From CAYJAD01 sp964371195 (GTDB lineage Bacteria; Desulfobacterota; Desulfovibrionia; Desulfovibrionales; Desulfovibrionaceae), in NCBI GenBank assembly GCA_964371195.1, contig CAYJLD010000001.1:1-64000 (forward strand): a stretch of DNA of 64,000 nt, written 5' to 3'. The notes under the pieces were generated by a model, which saw nothing but the letters and a program-made list of their open reading frames with translations, was not told the origin of the DNA and made no database searches. Below are positions 7,611 through 16,273 of the stretch, piece after piece. Position numbers and translations under genes: made by a program. Every line of letters begins with the position of its first letter. Within the stretch, counting starts at the first letter, position 1.

Positions 7611-9806
7611 TTAATTCGTGCTAAGCTCACTTTGAATTTGTTTGCTTAATTGCCCTGCCGTTTCAACTTCAAAGTCTTCAACGGCTTGTTCAAGCTGTAC
7701 TAAGTGGTTTTCAAGCTTAGTGTCTTTAAGTCTTGAACTAAGATGCCTTATGGTTTCAATAGCATATCCCCAGTCACTTTCCATGTTAATAATTGCTTGA
7801 TCCAATACATGGCGAGCATGTTCTCGCTCAGCAATATTTAACCGCTCTTCAATACTTGCAGTAACTACATCTGTCTGATCAGATTGCATAACATCAAGGC
7901 TTTCACTAATGGCATTAACGGCATTGGTAAGACATACTACTAGGGTGCGCAAGTGCGGGGTAGTCATGCTTGGAGAGTGAATTAGGGTTTTTTCTAGGTT
8001 CTCTGCAGCCTTGGCAAGCTCTTCTGCTCCAAGGTTTGCCGCAATACCGCGTACTGTATGTGCATGACGTACGGCACTTTCAATATCGTTTGTTTGGAGG
8101 CATTTACTAATATCTTCATTAACGGTGGCATATCTGTTGGCAAACTTTTTAAGTAAGTTGGCATAAAGCTCCTCATTGCCACCCACTGTGGCAAGGCCAC
8201 CAATAATGTTAAACCCTTCAATGCGATCAGGTAATTTACCCTTGCGTGGTGCGATAATATCCTTATTGGAGCTAGAACTCTTTTTATTGGATGTTTTTGA
8301 AGGTAACCAAGAATTTATTGTGGCAAAAAGAGCCATGGGTTCAAGTGGCTTGGTGAGGTGGGCATTCATACCTGCAGACATGGAGGCCTCTTTGTCATCA
8401 AGCATAGCATGTGCAGTCATGGCTATAATAGGCATAGTATATCCAGCTTCTCTTATGCGTCTTGTAGCTTCTAATCCGTCCATGACCGGCATTTGTACGT
8501 CCATAAGAATGAGGGAGTATTTTTGTTTAGCTACAGCGTCAACTGCTTCTTGTCCATTGTTAGCAATGTCAACTTCAAGATGAGCTGTTGTTAATACCTC
8601 ATAAGCAATTTCTTGATTGATTTCATTGTCTTCAACTAATAAAATACGTGGTGGGCCACTGTCTTCTTCCTCTTCACCCACCTGTACATTGGAATCTTCT
8701 AAGGCTTTATTGTGTTCTTGTAATATTTCAACTATGCTCTGCTTCCACTTGTTTGTGGGTGTGTCAAGCGGAAGTAATGCTGCAATACCAGCATCTTGAG
8801 ACATTTTTTTGATTTCGTCTAATTCAAATTCAGATTGTAAAATCAGGGCTGGGTGTTGACTAAGATTTGATTGTTGTATGTATTTAGCTAGCTCAACTCC
8901 GCCCATATCGGGTAGATGTAATGATAATATAATGATATTAAATGGCTTGTGTGCGCTATCGGCATCGGCAATGATGCGCAAAGCCAATTCACCTTCATGG
9001 GCTACTTGCACCTTCATGCCTAGTGAATTTAATTGTGATTCAATAATTTGTTGACTTAATGGATTGTGTTCAACTACCAAGGCGCGAATGCCCTGCAATG
9101 GCCCATCCTGAGCTACTGGCAATTCACTAGCTTCTTTTAAGGGCAAGGTTACAGTAAAGATACTGCCGCCATCAGGGTTAGCATCCACTTTGATTTCGCC
9201 TTGCATACGTTTTGTGAGCAGGGCACAAATGGCAAGACCTAAGCCTGTACCTTCGTAGTCACGAGTATGGCTGTTGTCTACCTGAGTAAAGGGTTGGAAT
9301 ATGGCTTCGCGCATATCTGCAGAAATTCCAATGCCAGTGTCAATAATACTAAAATTAATTTTATCTTGTTCCAATTTATCCACATGTATACTAACAGAAC
9401 CTTTTTCAGTAAATTTAACAGCATTGCCAGCAAGATTTAATAAAATTAACGAAATGCGCATGGCATCGCCTTCAAGTATAGGTGGTATAGTGGCATCAAC
9501 CTTGGTATAAAAGCGTATACTTTTTTCTTGGCAACGAGGTTCGATAGTGCTTACTATGTCATTTAATACAGTATCCAGACTGAATGGAAGGTAGTTTATT
9601 TCAAATTCATCATTTTCAAGTTTAGAAAAATCAAGCATTTCTTGGAAAGAGTCTAGCAAACCCTTGGCTGAATCAATCATTGTCGTAACATATTTACGTT
9701 GTTGATCATCAAGTCTGGTTTGTTGGCATAAGTAACCCAGACCAATAATAGCATTCAATGGCGTACGAATTTCGTGGCTGATCTTGGTTAAAAAATTATT
9801 TTGCAT
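7611..9806 (-). CDS. Hybrid histidine kinase without N-terminal sensor
   Basis: A 731-residue multidomain signalling protein. It begins almost at the H-box (FLTKISHEIRTPLNAIIG, histidine near residue 11). A HATPase follows (NAVKFTEKGS, DTGIGISADMREAIFQPF, GTGLGLAI; about 110-230). A receiver-like domain at about 240-350 has EH in place of the acidic pocket and IIILSLHLPDMGG in place of the phospho-Asp motif, so it looks non-phosphorylatable. A complete receiver (LLVEDNEINQ, LILMDVQMPVMDG; about 388-505) and an HPt domain (ARHAHTVRGIAANLGAEELA; about 540-640) come next. The frame upstream of 9806 meets a stop within about 11 codons without another ATG, and AGGAA precedes this start. The absence of a sensor domain is therefore real here and not a start error. 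It may sense through a partner or be the remnant of a longer gene. Confidence 0.85.
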   Translation of the reverse strand: MQNNFLTKISHEIRTPLNAIIGLGYLCQQTRLDDQQRKYVTTMIDSAKGLLDSFQEMLDFSKLENDEFEINYLPFSLDTVLNDIVSTIEPRCQEKSIRFYTKVDATIPPILEGDAMRISLILLNLAGNAVKFTEKGSVSIHVDKLEQDKINFSIIDTGIGISADMREAIFQPFTQVDNSHTRDYEGTGLGLAICALLTKRMQGEIKVDANPDGGSIFTVTLPLKEASELPVAQDGPLQGIRALVVEHNPLSQQIIESQLNSLGMKVQVAHEGELALRIIADADSAHKPFNIIILSLHLPDMGGVELAKYIQQSNLSQHPALILQSEFELDEIKKMSQDAGIAALLPLDTPTNKWKQSIVEILQEHNKALEDSNVQVGEEEEDSGPPRILLVEDNEINQEIAYEVLTTAHLEVDIANNGQEAVDAVAKQKYSLILMDVQMPVMDGLEATRRIREAGYTMPIIAMTAHAMLDDKEASMSAGMNAHLTKPLEPMALFATINSWLPSKTSNKKSSSSNKDIIAPRKGKLPDRIEGFNIIGGLATVGGNEELYANLLKKFANRYATVNEDISKCLQTNDIESAVRHAHTVRGIAANLGAEELAKAAENLEKTLIHSPSMTTPHLRTLVVCLTNAVNAISESLDVMQSDQTDVVTASIEERLNIAEREHARHVLDQAIINMESDWGYAIETIRHLSSRLKDTKLENHLVQLEQAVEDFEVETAGQLSKQIQSELSTN

Positions 9807-10047
9807 GCTTAAATTCCTACCATTTATAGTGGTTTACTCAAATAATAGATGGCTAGTGAACATCACTTTTTCAAGGAACAATTGTCACTTAAATTTTATA
9901 AAAGTTCAATAGTAATTTATGAAAAATTTTTACTACTATAGAACTAAAATGATTATTAAGATATCCCATTGTTTTGTAAGAATTATTATGGTATAAGCCC
10001 ATAGTGCTACAACATTTTACACTAGCTCTTAAGTTTATGAATTAAGC

Positions 10048-10941
10048 TTAAAAACTAGTGTAAAATTCCACGTTTACTTTTTTTACTCTAGGGTTTGCAC
10101 AGAGCATCTGCCTTAAATTAGCTATGATAGTAGCGGCATTTTCTAGGGGAATATTATTGATAAAATTTATTTTGATATAGATGCTATAATCAATACCTCG
10201 TTTTAGGACAATAAATTCTGTCAATTCAAATGTTTTTTCGTTGCTAACAACTTCATCCTTAATGACATTAAAAAATACTTCTTGCACTTCCTCAGTGGCA
10301 TGTGCTCCAGCAATACCCACAATGCTATTAAAAAATATAATCCAAGCAGTTTTTATGAGCATAAGAATTATAATAATTGTAGCAATTTTTTCGGCATAGA
10401 TTAACCACTTTAAATTATGTTCAATGCCAAAATCTGTGATTAGAAGGCCAACTATAACAATAATTGTAGAATATGCGTCAGTTAGTGATTCAAGTCCACT
10501 GCTTTTAAGGGTATGTGAGTCTAGCTTATTGGCCTGATATAATACATAGTAAGATAAAAAAAGTTTGATGATAAAGGTTGCAAGCGAGACAACAAGAATG
10601 ATTATATTAATTTCTGTTGCAATAACAAACCAATTACTTACAAGCTCTACAATAAGGCCATAAGTCATAAAAAAGATTAGTATGGATACTATTAATGAAG
10701 AGGCGTATTCGAGATTACCATGCCCAAAAGGGTGATCTTCATCTTCTGGCTTTTTTGCCGCATGAAGGCCAATCATAGCAAAAACATCAGTTAGTAAATC
10801 TGATGCTGAATGTATACCATCGGCAATCAGTAATTGGCTATTAAATAAAAAACCAACCGCAATCTTAAGTATGGACAGTGATACATTAGTAATGGAATTT
10901 ATGAGCATTACTATGAATGTTTTATCAAATATTTTTAGCAT
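10048..10941 (-). CDS. Cation diffusion facilitator transporter
   Basis: A 297-residue inner-membrane metal/proton antiporter of the CDF family, exporting divalent metals such as Zn, Fe or Mn. About six hydrophobic segments are followed by a ~80-residue cytoplasmic domain. The TM2 signature ADGIHSASDLLTD carries the HxxxD metal site and is followed by HPFGHGNLEYASS. In the TM5 position the usual HxxxD reads ESLTD (ExxxD), which may change metal preference. It is a single gene on the minus strand, and its metal cannot be assigned. Confidence 0.85.
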   Translation of the reverse strand: MLKIFDKTFIVMLINSITNVSLSILKIAVGFLFNSQLLIADGIHSASDLLTDVFAMIGLHAAKKPEDEDHPFGHGNLEYASSLIVSILIFFMTYGLIVELVSNWFVIATEINIIILVVSLATFIIKLFLSYYVLYQANKLDSHTLKSSGLESLTDAYSTIIVIVGLLITDFGIEHNLKWLIYAEKIATIIIILMLIKTAWIIFFNSIVGIAGAHATEEVQEVFFNVIKDEVVSNEKTFELTEFIVLKRGIDYSIYIKINFINNIPLENAATIIANLRQMLCANPRVKKVNVEFYTSF

Positions 10942-11474
10942 ATTATAACGGATTGGTTTTAGGGTAATGTTTTGTCAGTTAAACTTGCCTAAGTAATTGT
11001 TAAGTACCTTGTATCGTCAATGCATTGGTAGTTCTTAAGGCCTGCTTTAGTCAACACATTTTTAATATAATGGAGATTAAGAATTAATAGACTTGCACAA
11101 TTGTTTTTAGATTTATTTTGTGCCTTTGCGCTAAATTTGTACTTGCTTGAAAAATTACTTGTGTAGGACAAAAGTATAAAAATCATTCAACTGGTAAGCA
11201 AAGCTTCGCTATAACTACTGCCTGTATTCGTAATGCTTACAAGTTCGCCTAACGGCCATGCTTCGTTCCCTTAGGCTTATGCACGAAGGGATAGCTCACC
11301 GTGAGAATAAGGTAGCGTGATTAAGCCGTGTTATATATCTAGCTGGACTTTTGGGCTTTCATCTTATATAAGTTCTTTGTGTAATAAGTTGTGTAGATGA
11401 GTCTTTATAAGCTATTTTGATTATTCTATTTATATTTTTACCTTGTCTGATATTAAGTGGTAGACGGTATTGTT
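10942..11474. other. Intergenic region, no gene assigned
   Basis: About 530 bases between the CDF gene and gmd. The left half is AT-rich. About 11200-11345 is visibly richer in G and C, with a short palindrome CTCACCGTGAG (11295-11305) and TTCGT/ACGAA half-repeats near 11272-11287. No tRNA fold or known riboswitch was recognised. The right part probably holds the gmd promoter and I could not pick a convincing -35/-10 pair. Confidence 0.4.
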
Positions 11475-12680
11475 ATGAAAAGAGCTTTAATTACTGGTAT
11501 TACAGGCCAAGATGGTGCTTACTTAGCTCGTTTTTTATTGGAAAAGGGCTATGAGGTTCATGGCATTAAAAGGCGTTCATCTTTATTTAACACACAACGC
11601 ATAGATGATATATATCAAGGTATACACAGTAGTGAACGCAGATTTTTTTTACACTATGGTGATTTGACTGACAGCGCAAATTTAGTGCGTTTGGTGCAAA
11701 AAATCCAGCCTGATGAAATATATAATCTTGGTGCACAAAGTCATGTACAAGTGTCTTTTGATGCTCCTGAATACACGGCGGATGTGGTTGGTGTTGGTAC
11801 ATTGCGAGTGCTTGAAGCGGTGCGCCTACTTGGCCTTGAGAAAAAGGCTCGTGTTTATCAGGCGTCAACGTCAGAGCTTTTTGGTTTGGTACAAGAAGTA
11901 CCGCAAACTGAAACTACGCCATTTTATCCACGTTCCCCCTACGCTTGTGCTAAATTATATGGGTACTGGATAACAGTAAATTATCGAGAAGCTTATGGTA
12001 TGTATGCTTGTAATGGTATATTATTTAACCATGAGTCTCCTTTACGTGGTGAAACCTTTGTGACGCGTAAAATAACTCGCGCACTTCCACGGATTATTTT
12101 GGGTATGGAAGACTGCTTATATATGGGCAATATTAATGCTTTGCGTGACTGGGGTCATGCTAAGGATTATGTGCGCATGATGTGGCTTATGTTGCAGCAA
12201 GATAAGCCGGAAGACTATGTTATAGCTAGCGGTGAGCAGCATTCTGTACGTGAATTTATTGAAATTTCTGCAAATATGCTAGGATTAAGCCTTGAATGGC
12301 AAGGGCAAGGAGTTAATGAGGTTGGCAAGGTGGCTAACTTTGATGAAAATGTGCTCGTAACTTTACTTGAAAAGCAAATGTTAGGCGAAAGCTCTGCCAC
12401 TAAGTATGCATTTATTGCAGATACTATGCAAACAATTAAAAATAATAGTTTATTGAAAAATGGAACCGAAATTGTGCGTATTGATCCGCGTTATTTTCGT
12501 CCCACAGAAGTGGAAACATTACTGGGTCATGCGGCTAAAGCTAGAGAAAAATTGGGCTGGGTCCCACAGATTTCTTTTGCTGAATTGGTGCAAGAGATGG
12601 TGGAAGATGATTTTGCTGGTGCAAGGCAAGATAGTTTGTGCATTCAGGCCGGTTTTACCGTGCCTACAGTGCAAGAATAA
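11475..12680 (+). CDS. gmd: GDP-mannose 4,6-dehydratase
   Basis: An extended SDR enzyme converting GDP-D-mannose to GDP-4-keto-6-deoxymannose, the precursor of GDP-fucose, rhamnose, colitose or perosamine. The start at 11475 gives the canonical N-terminus MKRALITGITGQDGAYLARFLLEKGY; the longer frame begins with GTG at 11457. Motifs: YNLGAQSHVQVSF, ASTSELFGLVQEVPQTE, YxxxK in YPRSPYACAKLYGYW, NHESPLRGETFVTRKI and RDWGHAKDYV. An extra ~30 residues lie between NEVGKVA and VRIDPRYFRPTEVETLLG, making it about 401 residues against roughly 370 for typical Gmd. It leads the polysaccharide locus and is followed by rfbB after 23 bases. No GDP-keto-sugar reductase was recognised in the window. Confidence 0.93.
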   Translation: MKRALITGITGQDGAYLARFLLEKGYEVHGIKRRSSLFNTQRIDDIYQGIHSSERRFFLHYGDLTDSANLVRLVQKIQPDEIYNLGAQSHVQVSFDAPEYTADVVGVGTLRVLEAVRLLGLEKKARVYQASTSELFGLVQEVPQTETTPFYPRSPYACAKLYGYWITVNYREAYGMYACNGILFNHESPLRGETFVTRKITRALPRIILGMEDCLYMGNINALRDWGHAKDYVRMMWLMLQQDKPEDYVIASGEQHSVREFIEISANMLGLSLEWQGQGVNEVGKVANFDENVLVTLLEKQMLGESSATKYAFIADTMQTIKNNSLLKNGTEIVRIDPRYFRPTEVETLLGHAAKAREKLGWVPQISFAELVQEMVEDDFAGARQDSLCIQAGFTVPTVQE

Positions 12681-12703
12681 TTTTTGAGTAAAGAGATAAT
12701 GAT

Positions 12704-13765
12704 ATGGCATGTTACATAGTTACAGGTGGTGCAGGTTTTATAGGTTCTTGTTATGTATTACAAAGCCGCAAGAAGGGTGTGCGCGTTGTTAATGTGGACA
12801 AACTTACCTACGCAGGTAATATGGATAATATTACAGCCCTAAAGGATGATGCAGAACATATTTTTGTGCATGGCGATATTGGCAATGAAGAGCTTATGGC
12901 CCATATTTTACAGCAACATGCCCCCGATGCTATTGTTAATTTTGCAGCAGAGTCTCATGTTGATCGTTCCATTTTAGACCCTGACGCTTTTATACGTACC
13001 AACGTGCTTGGTACTTGCGTATTATTGCGTGTGGCTTTGCGCTATTGGCAAGGCTTAAGTGGTACTAAAAAACAAGATTTTCGCTTTTTGCATGTGTCTA
13101 CTGATGAAGTTTTTGGTACATTGCAAGTGGGAGATGCAGCTTTTACCGAAGATACACCCTATGCTCCCAATAGCCCCTATTCGGCCTCAAAGGCTGCTAG
13201 CGACCACTTGGTTCGCTCCTTTCATGAAACATATGGTCTACCCATTCTCATAACCAATTGTTCTAATAATTATGGTCCACGTCAATTTCCAGAAAAGCTC
13301 ATTCCTTTAGTAATTTGTAATGCTTTAGACGCTAAGCCACTGCCCATATACGGCAAGGGTGAAAATATCCGCGACTGGTTGCATGTGGAAGATCATAGTG
13401 CAGCTATTGAGGTGGTTTTACAAAATGGTCAAGTAGGTCGCACTTATAATATTGGTGGAAGAGCTGAACTTACTAATATTGATGTGGTTAAAACAATTTG
13501 TGGCGCTTTAGATAACTTTGTGCCACGTACCCAAGGTCAATATGCTGATTTAATAACCTATGTAAAAGATCGCCCTGGGCATGATTTTCGCTATGCAATA
13601 GATTGTACACGAATTGAAAAAGAACTTAATTGGGTTCCGTCTCATACTTTTGATGAGGGTATTTTAGAAACTGTGCGCTGGTATTTAGATAATCAAGAAT
13701 GGGTTCAGCGTGCACGTAGTGGTGCTTATCAAGATTGGTTGCAAAAAAACTACATTGCTAGGTAG
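12704..13765 (+). CDS. rfbB: dTDP-glucose 4,6-dehydratase RmlB/RfbB
   Basis: A 353-residue extended SDR enzyme making dTDP-4-keto-6-deoxyglucose in the cytoplasm. NAD-binding TGGAGFIGSCYVLQSRKKG is at the N-terminus. Further motifs are VDKLTYAGNMDNI, NFAAESHVDRSI, the catalytic STDEVFGTL, YxxxK in YSASKAASDHLVRSF, NCSNNYGPRQFPEKLIPL and RDWLHVEDHS. The length is typical. No rmlA, rmlC or rmlD is in the window, but a FdtA-like isomerase (32116-32511) and a FdtB-like aminotransferase (16274-17365) are. The product therefore probably feeds a 3-amino-3,6-dideoxyhexose and not rhamnose. The next gene starts 6 bases downstream. Confidence 0.93.
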   Translation: MACYIVTGGAGFIGSCYVLQSRKKGVRVVNVDKLTYAGNMDNITALKDDAEHIFVHGDIGNEELMAHILQQHAPDAIVNFAAESHVDRSILDPDAFIRTNVLGTCVLLRVALRYWQGLSGTKKQDFRFLHVSTDEVFGTLQVGDAAFTEDTPYAPNSPYSASKAASDHLVRSFHETYGLPILITNCSNNYGPRQFPEKLIPLVICNALDAKPLPIYGKGENIRDWLHVEDHSAAIEVVLQNGQVGRTYNIGGRAELTNIDVVKTICGALDNFVPRTQGQYADLITYVKDRPGHDFRYAIDCTRIEKELNWVPSHTFDEGILETVRWYLDNQEWVQRARSGAYQDWLQKNYIAR

Positions 13766-13771
13766 CTTGCT

Positions 13772-14731
13772 GTGTCAGAAGTGTTGGGTCAAAATAGTAA
13801 TGAACTAGATGAGCAATTTTCCATACTTTTAGCTACCTATAATGGTGCTGATTTTATAAAAAATTTTTTGGATTCTTGCCCCTGGCCCCATGGTGCAGAC
13901 ATTATTATGCGCGATGATGGTTCAAGCGATGCTACTCTTGCCATCATCAATGATTTTTGTTCAGCTCAAAATATACCCCTGACAATATTGCAAGGTGAAC
14001 GCTTAGGAGCTAAAAATAATTTTGCTAAAACTTTAGAAAAATTAGATAAACCATATTTTTTCTTTGCTGACCAAGATGATATTTGGGAAAAAGATAAATT
14101 TGCCATATTGTTTAAGGCCATGCATGAGCTTGAAGCAAAATATGGGCACGACATACCCTTATTAGTATATTCAGACGCAAGTCTAATGGATGCTGATGGC
14201 CAAATATTTAATAATTCATATTTAAAAGTAGCGATGATTCCTCATTGTTGGAATGAGAATTTTCGTAATGTTTTGGTTATGCCCCATGTGCTTGGCTGTA
14301 CCATGCTTGGCAACAAAGCTTTGGCCAAAGCTTCTTTGCCCATAGCAGCAGAAGCTGTTATGCATGATGCTTGGGTTTTGCAAGTAGCTGGCGCATTAGG
14401 TGCGATTAAAGAAGTAGCCTTGCCCTTAGTGCGTTATAGGCAGCACGCTAACAATGTTTTTGGGATGAAAAAAAATTCAGCTCTTGGTTTAATTAAGAGA
14501 TTTTTAGCTGGTCGTAAGCCTAAGTATGAAAATATTGTGAAGTCGCAACTTCAAGCTGAAGCCTTATTAAAACATTGCGGTGACTTGATGGATAAAGATA
14601 AGCAAGAACTTTGTGAGGCTTGGGCAGATGCTAAAAAACAACCTTGGTTAAAACGTCGCTATATATATGCAAAACACGGCTTCAAAAAGGCTGGACTTGT
14701 ACATAATGCTGTACTTTGGACTTGCGGATAG
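13772..14731 (+). CDS. Glycosyltransferase family 2
   Basis: A 319-residue cytoplasmic GT-A transferase. FSILLATYNGADFIKNFLDS opens the fold, IIMRDDGSSDATLAII is the nucleotide-binding region, and FFADQDDIWEKDKF carries the DQDD metal motif seen in rhamnosyl- and galactosyl-transferase-like family 2 enzymes. The start is GTG at 13772, 6 bases after the rfbB stop, implying translational coupling. It is the last plus-strand gene of the locus and converges on the minus-strand run 20 bases away with no obvious terminator. Donor and acceptor sugars are unknown. Confidence 0.85.
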   Translation: MSEVLGQNSNELDEQFSILLATYNGADFIKNFLDSCPWPHGADIIMRDDGSSDATLAIINDFCSAQNIPLTILQGERLGAKNNFAKTLEKLDKPYFFFADQDDIWEKDKFAILFKAMHELEAKYGHDIPLLVYSDASLMDADGQIFNNSYLKVAMIPHCWNENFRNVLVMPHVLGCTMLGNKALAKASLPIAAEAVMHDAWVLQVAGALGAIKEVALPLVRYRQHANNVFGMKKNSALGLIKRFLAGRKPKYENIVKSQLQAEALLKHCGDLMDKDKQELCEAWADAKKQPWLKRRYIYAKHGFKKAGLVHNAVLWTCG

Positions 14732-14751
14732 TGGGAAAGGATATGCAAAGG

Positions 14752-16272
14752 CTAACTTGGCCTGTGCTTTAAATTAAATGTAATTTCAAGTGGCGACCAG
14801 CGGTCTTTAGTGCGTATTGTTAAGCCTAAAAATTTAAATTCCCTTACATACCACTCAGGTATGTGCGTAATAGAATATGATAAAATATTTGGTATGTTAT
14901 GCTTCATGATGCTCATAAATACATTCCCGTATAATTGTTCAATTAAAAAATCAGCTTCGCGCAACTTAGTTTCATGTTGCTCTATTTCATAGATACTATG
15001 TTCCTTTGGGAGTTGTTGTACAATGTGCTCAAGCCGTTTAGTCCAAGCATCAACGGACAAGCTTTCTAAATTCTTCTGTAGTTCGACAAGTAACTTTTCC
15101 CCATACATAGGTTCATCTAAAACTTGGTTGATTTTTTGTATAAACTCCTGAGGTGTCTTGCAAAATGCTTCAGCACTGGTAATAAAATCAAATTTTTCAA
15201 AAGGAGCATTTAAGGCAAGCACAGGTACATCGCAAAGGGTCGCATCAATAATAAGTGCCCCCCCACCCATGGGCCAAGTATCTAAAATCACATCTGCTAT
15301 TTTGAGATAGTAAAAATACTCTGTAGTATAATCAACAGCCGGTAAAATTTTTATTTTTTCTGTGTTAATGTTATTACCAAGGGCATTTTCATCAAGGCCA
15401 ATAAAATACATAATAGTGTCATCACGCTCTATAATGGGCGCAATAAAGTTTAAAAGTGAATTACCTTGAAACTCAAAAAATTTATGCGCACTACCAAGTG
15501 CCATGACAATCTTTTTATTTGGGTCTATGCCAAGCTTTTTTCTAGCTTCATGTTTAGAAATGTGTTTTTTATGCACCAGCTCTGTGGGTATGCCAATGAA
15601 GGCAGTGCGTGAACATCCTCTATAATTCTTTGTTGATTTTAATCTACTTTCAGATAGCTCCGCAACTATATCAGCAATGGACATGCCAATACTAAACATA
15701 TGATCTGCATGATTAAAAAAAATAATCGGGCGAGTAAATTTTTTTGTTCCAAAAGCAATGGTTGATATAGGGTCATACATGTGTATGTGCAAGACAATAT
15801 AAGCACAATCACTTGCTAAGACACGTAACTCTTTGGCTTTTTCAAGCAAGGGAATGTTTGGGGGTAAAATATGTAAATTTTCTGATGCCACTAAATCCTT
15901 TGTACTAAGTGGAAGCTTAGCTTGTTGATTGAGTATAGCTATATGGTTTTCGTAAATGTGATTAGTATTATGAACCCATCTCTCCATTACTCTGGTGTGT
16001 CCACCTGTGGCGTAGGCTTCTGTTACTACATGTAAGACTTTATTTTTATTGTAATTGGGCTTAAGTTCAACATCAATCTCATTGGCCAGGGAACAAAAAT
16101 ATTCTTCCAGCTCTTCGTCAACATAGCGCCCAGTGCCTTTATGTGTTAAAAAATACAACAAATTGCATGCTTTGAAAAGTTTCGCTTGTTTGGTGCTGGT
16201 ATGGCGAAATTCTTTTAGCAATTGTTCATATTTTTGAATATTTTTATTAATAGTATCTATTGTAATATGCAT
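14752..16272 (-). CDS. GT-B fold glycosyltransferase
   Basis: About 506 residues. Residues ~80-110 carry VLHVVTEAYATGGHTRVMERWV, a glycine-rich loop typical of GT-B enzymes. The second half has KKIVMALGSAHKFFEFQGNSLLNF and YYLKIADVILDTWPMGGGALIIDATLCDVPVLAL, the donor-binding region of retaining or OGT-like transferases. I chose the ATG at 16272, which overlaps the stop context of the aminotransferase (TAATATG). A longer start at 16290 adds six residues and would overlap the upstream gene. It is the promoter-distal end of the minus-strand polysaccharide run. Specificity is unknown. Confidence 0.75.
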   Translation of the reverse strand: MHITIDTINKNIQKYEQLLKEFRHTSTKQAKLFKACNLLYFLTHKGTGRYVDEELEEYFCSLANEIDVELKPNYNKNKVLHVVTEAYATGGHTRVMERWVHNTNHIYENHIAILNQQAKLPLSTKDLVASENLHILPPNIPLLEKAKELRVLASDCAYIVLHIHMYDPISTIAFGTKKFTRPIIFFNHADHMFSIGMSIADIVAELSESRLKSTKNYRGCSRTAFIGIPTELVHKKHISKHEARKKLGIDPNKKIVMALGSAHKFFEFQGNSLLNFIAPIIERDDTIMYFIGLDENALGNNINTEKIKILPAVDYTTEYFYYLKIADVILDTWPMGGGALIIDATLCDVPVLALNAPFEKFDFITSAEAFCKTPQEFIQKINQVLDEPMYGEKLLVELQKNLESLSVDAWTKRLEHIVQQLPKEHSIYEIEQHETKLREADFLIEQLYGNVFMSIMKHNIPNILSYSITHIPEWYVREFKFLGLTIRTKDRWSPLEITFNLKHRPS

Positions 16273-16273
16273 A

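Noticed and set aside
8176..8583. Plus-strand 135-codon frame
   Set aside because: It is antisense to the receiver domain of the hybrid kinase, whose motifs are unmistakable.
10989..11186. Minus-strand 65-codon frame in the gap before gmd
   Set aside because: Composition is that of random AT-rich DNA (rich in Asn, Lys and Ser, no domain-like pattern) and no ribosome site was seen.
11200..11345. Possible tRNA or structured RNA in the G+C-richer patch before gmd
   Set aside because: I could not fold a cloverleaf or match a T-loop; only short palindromes are present.
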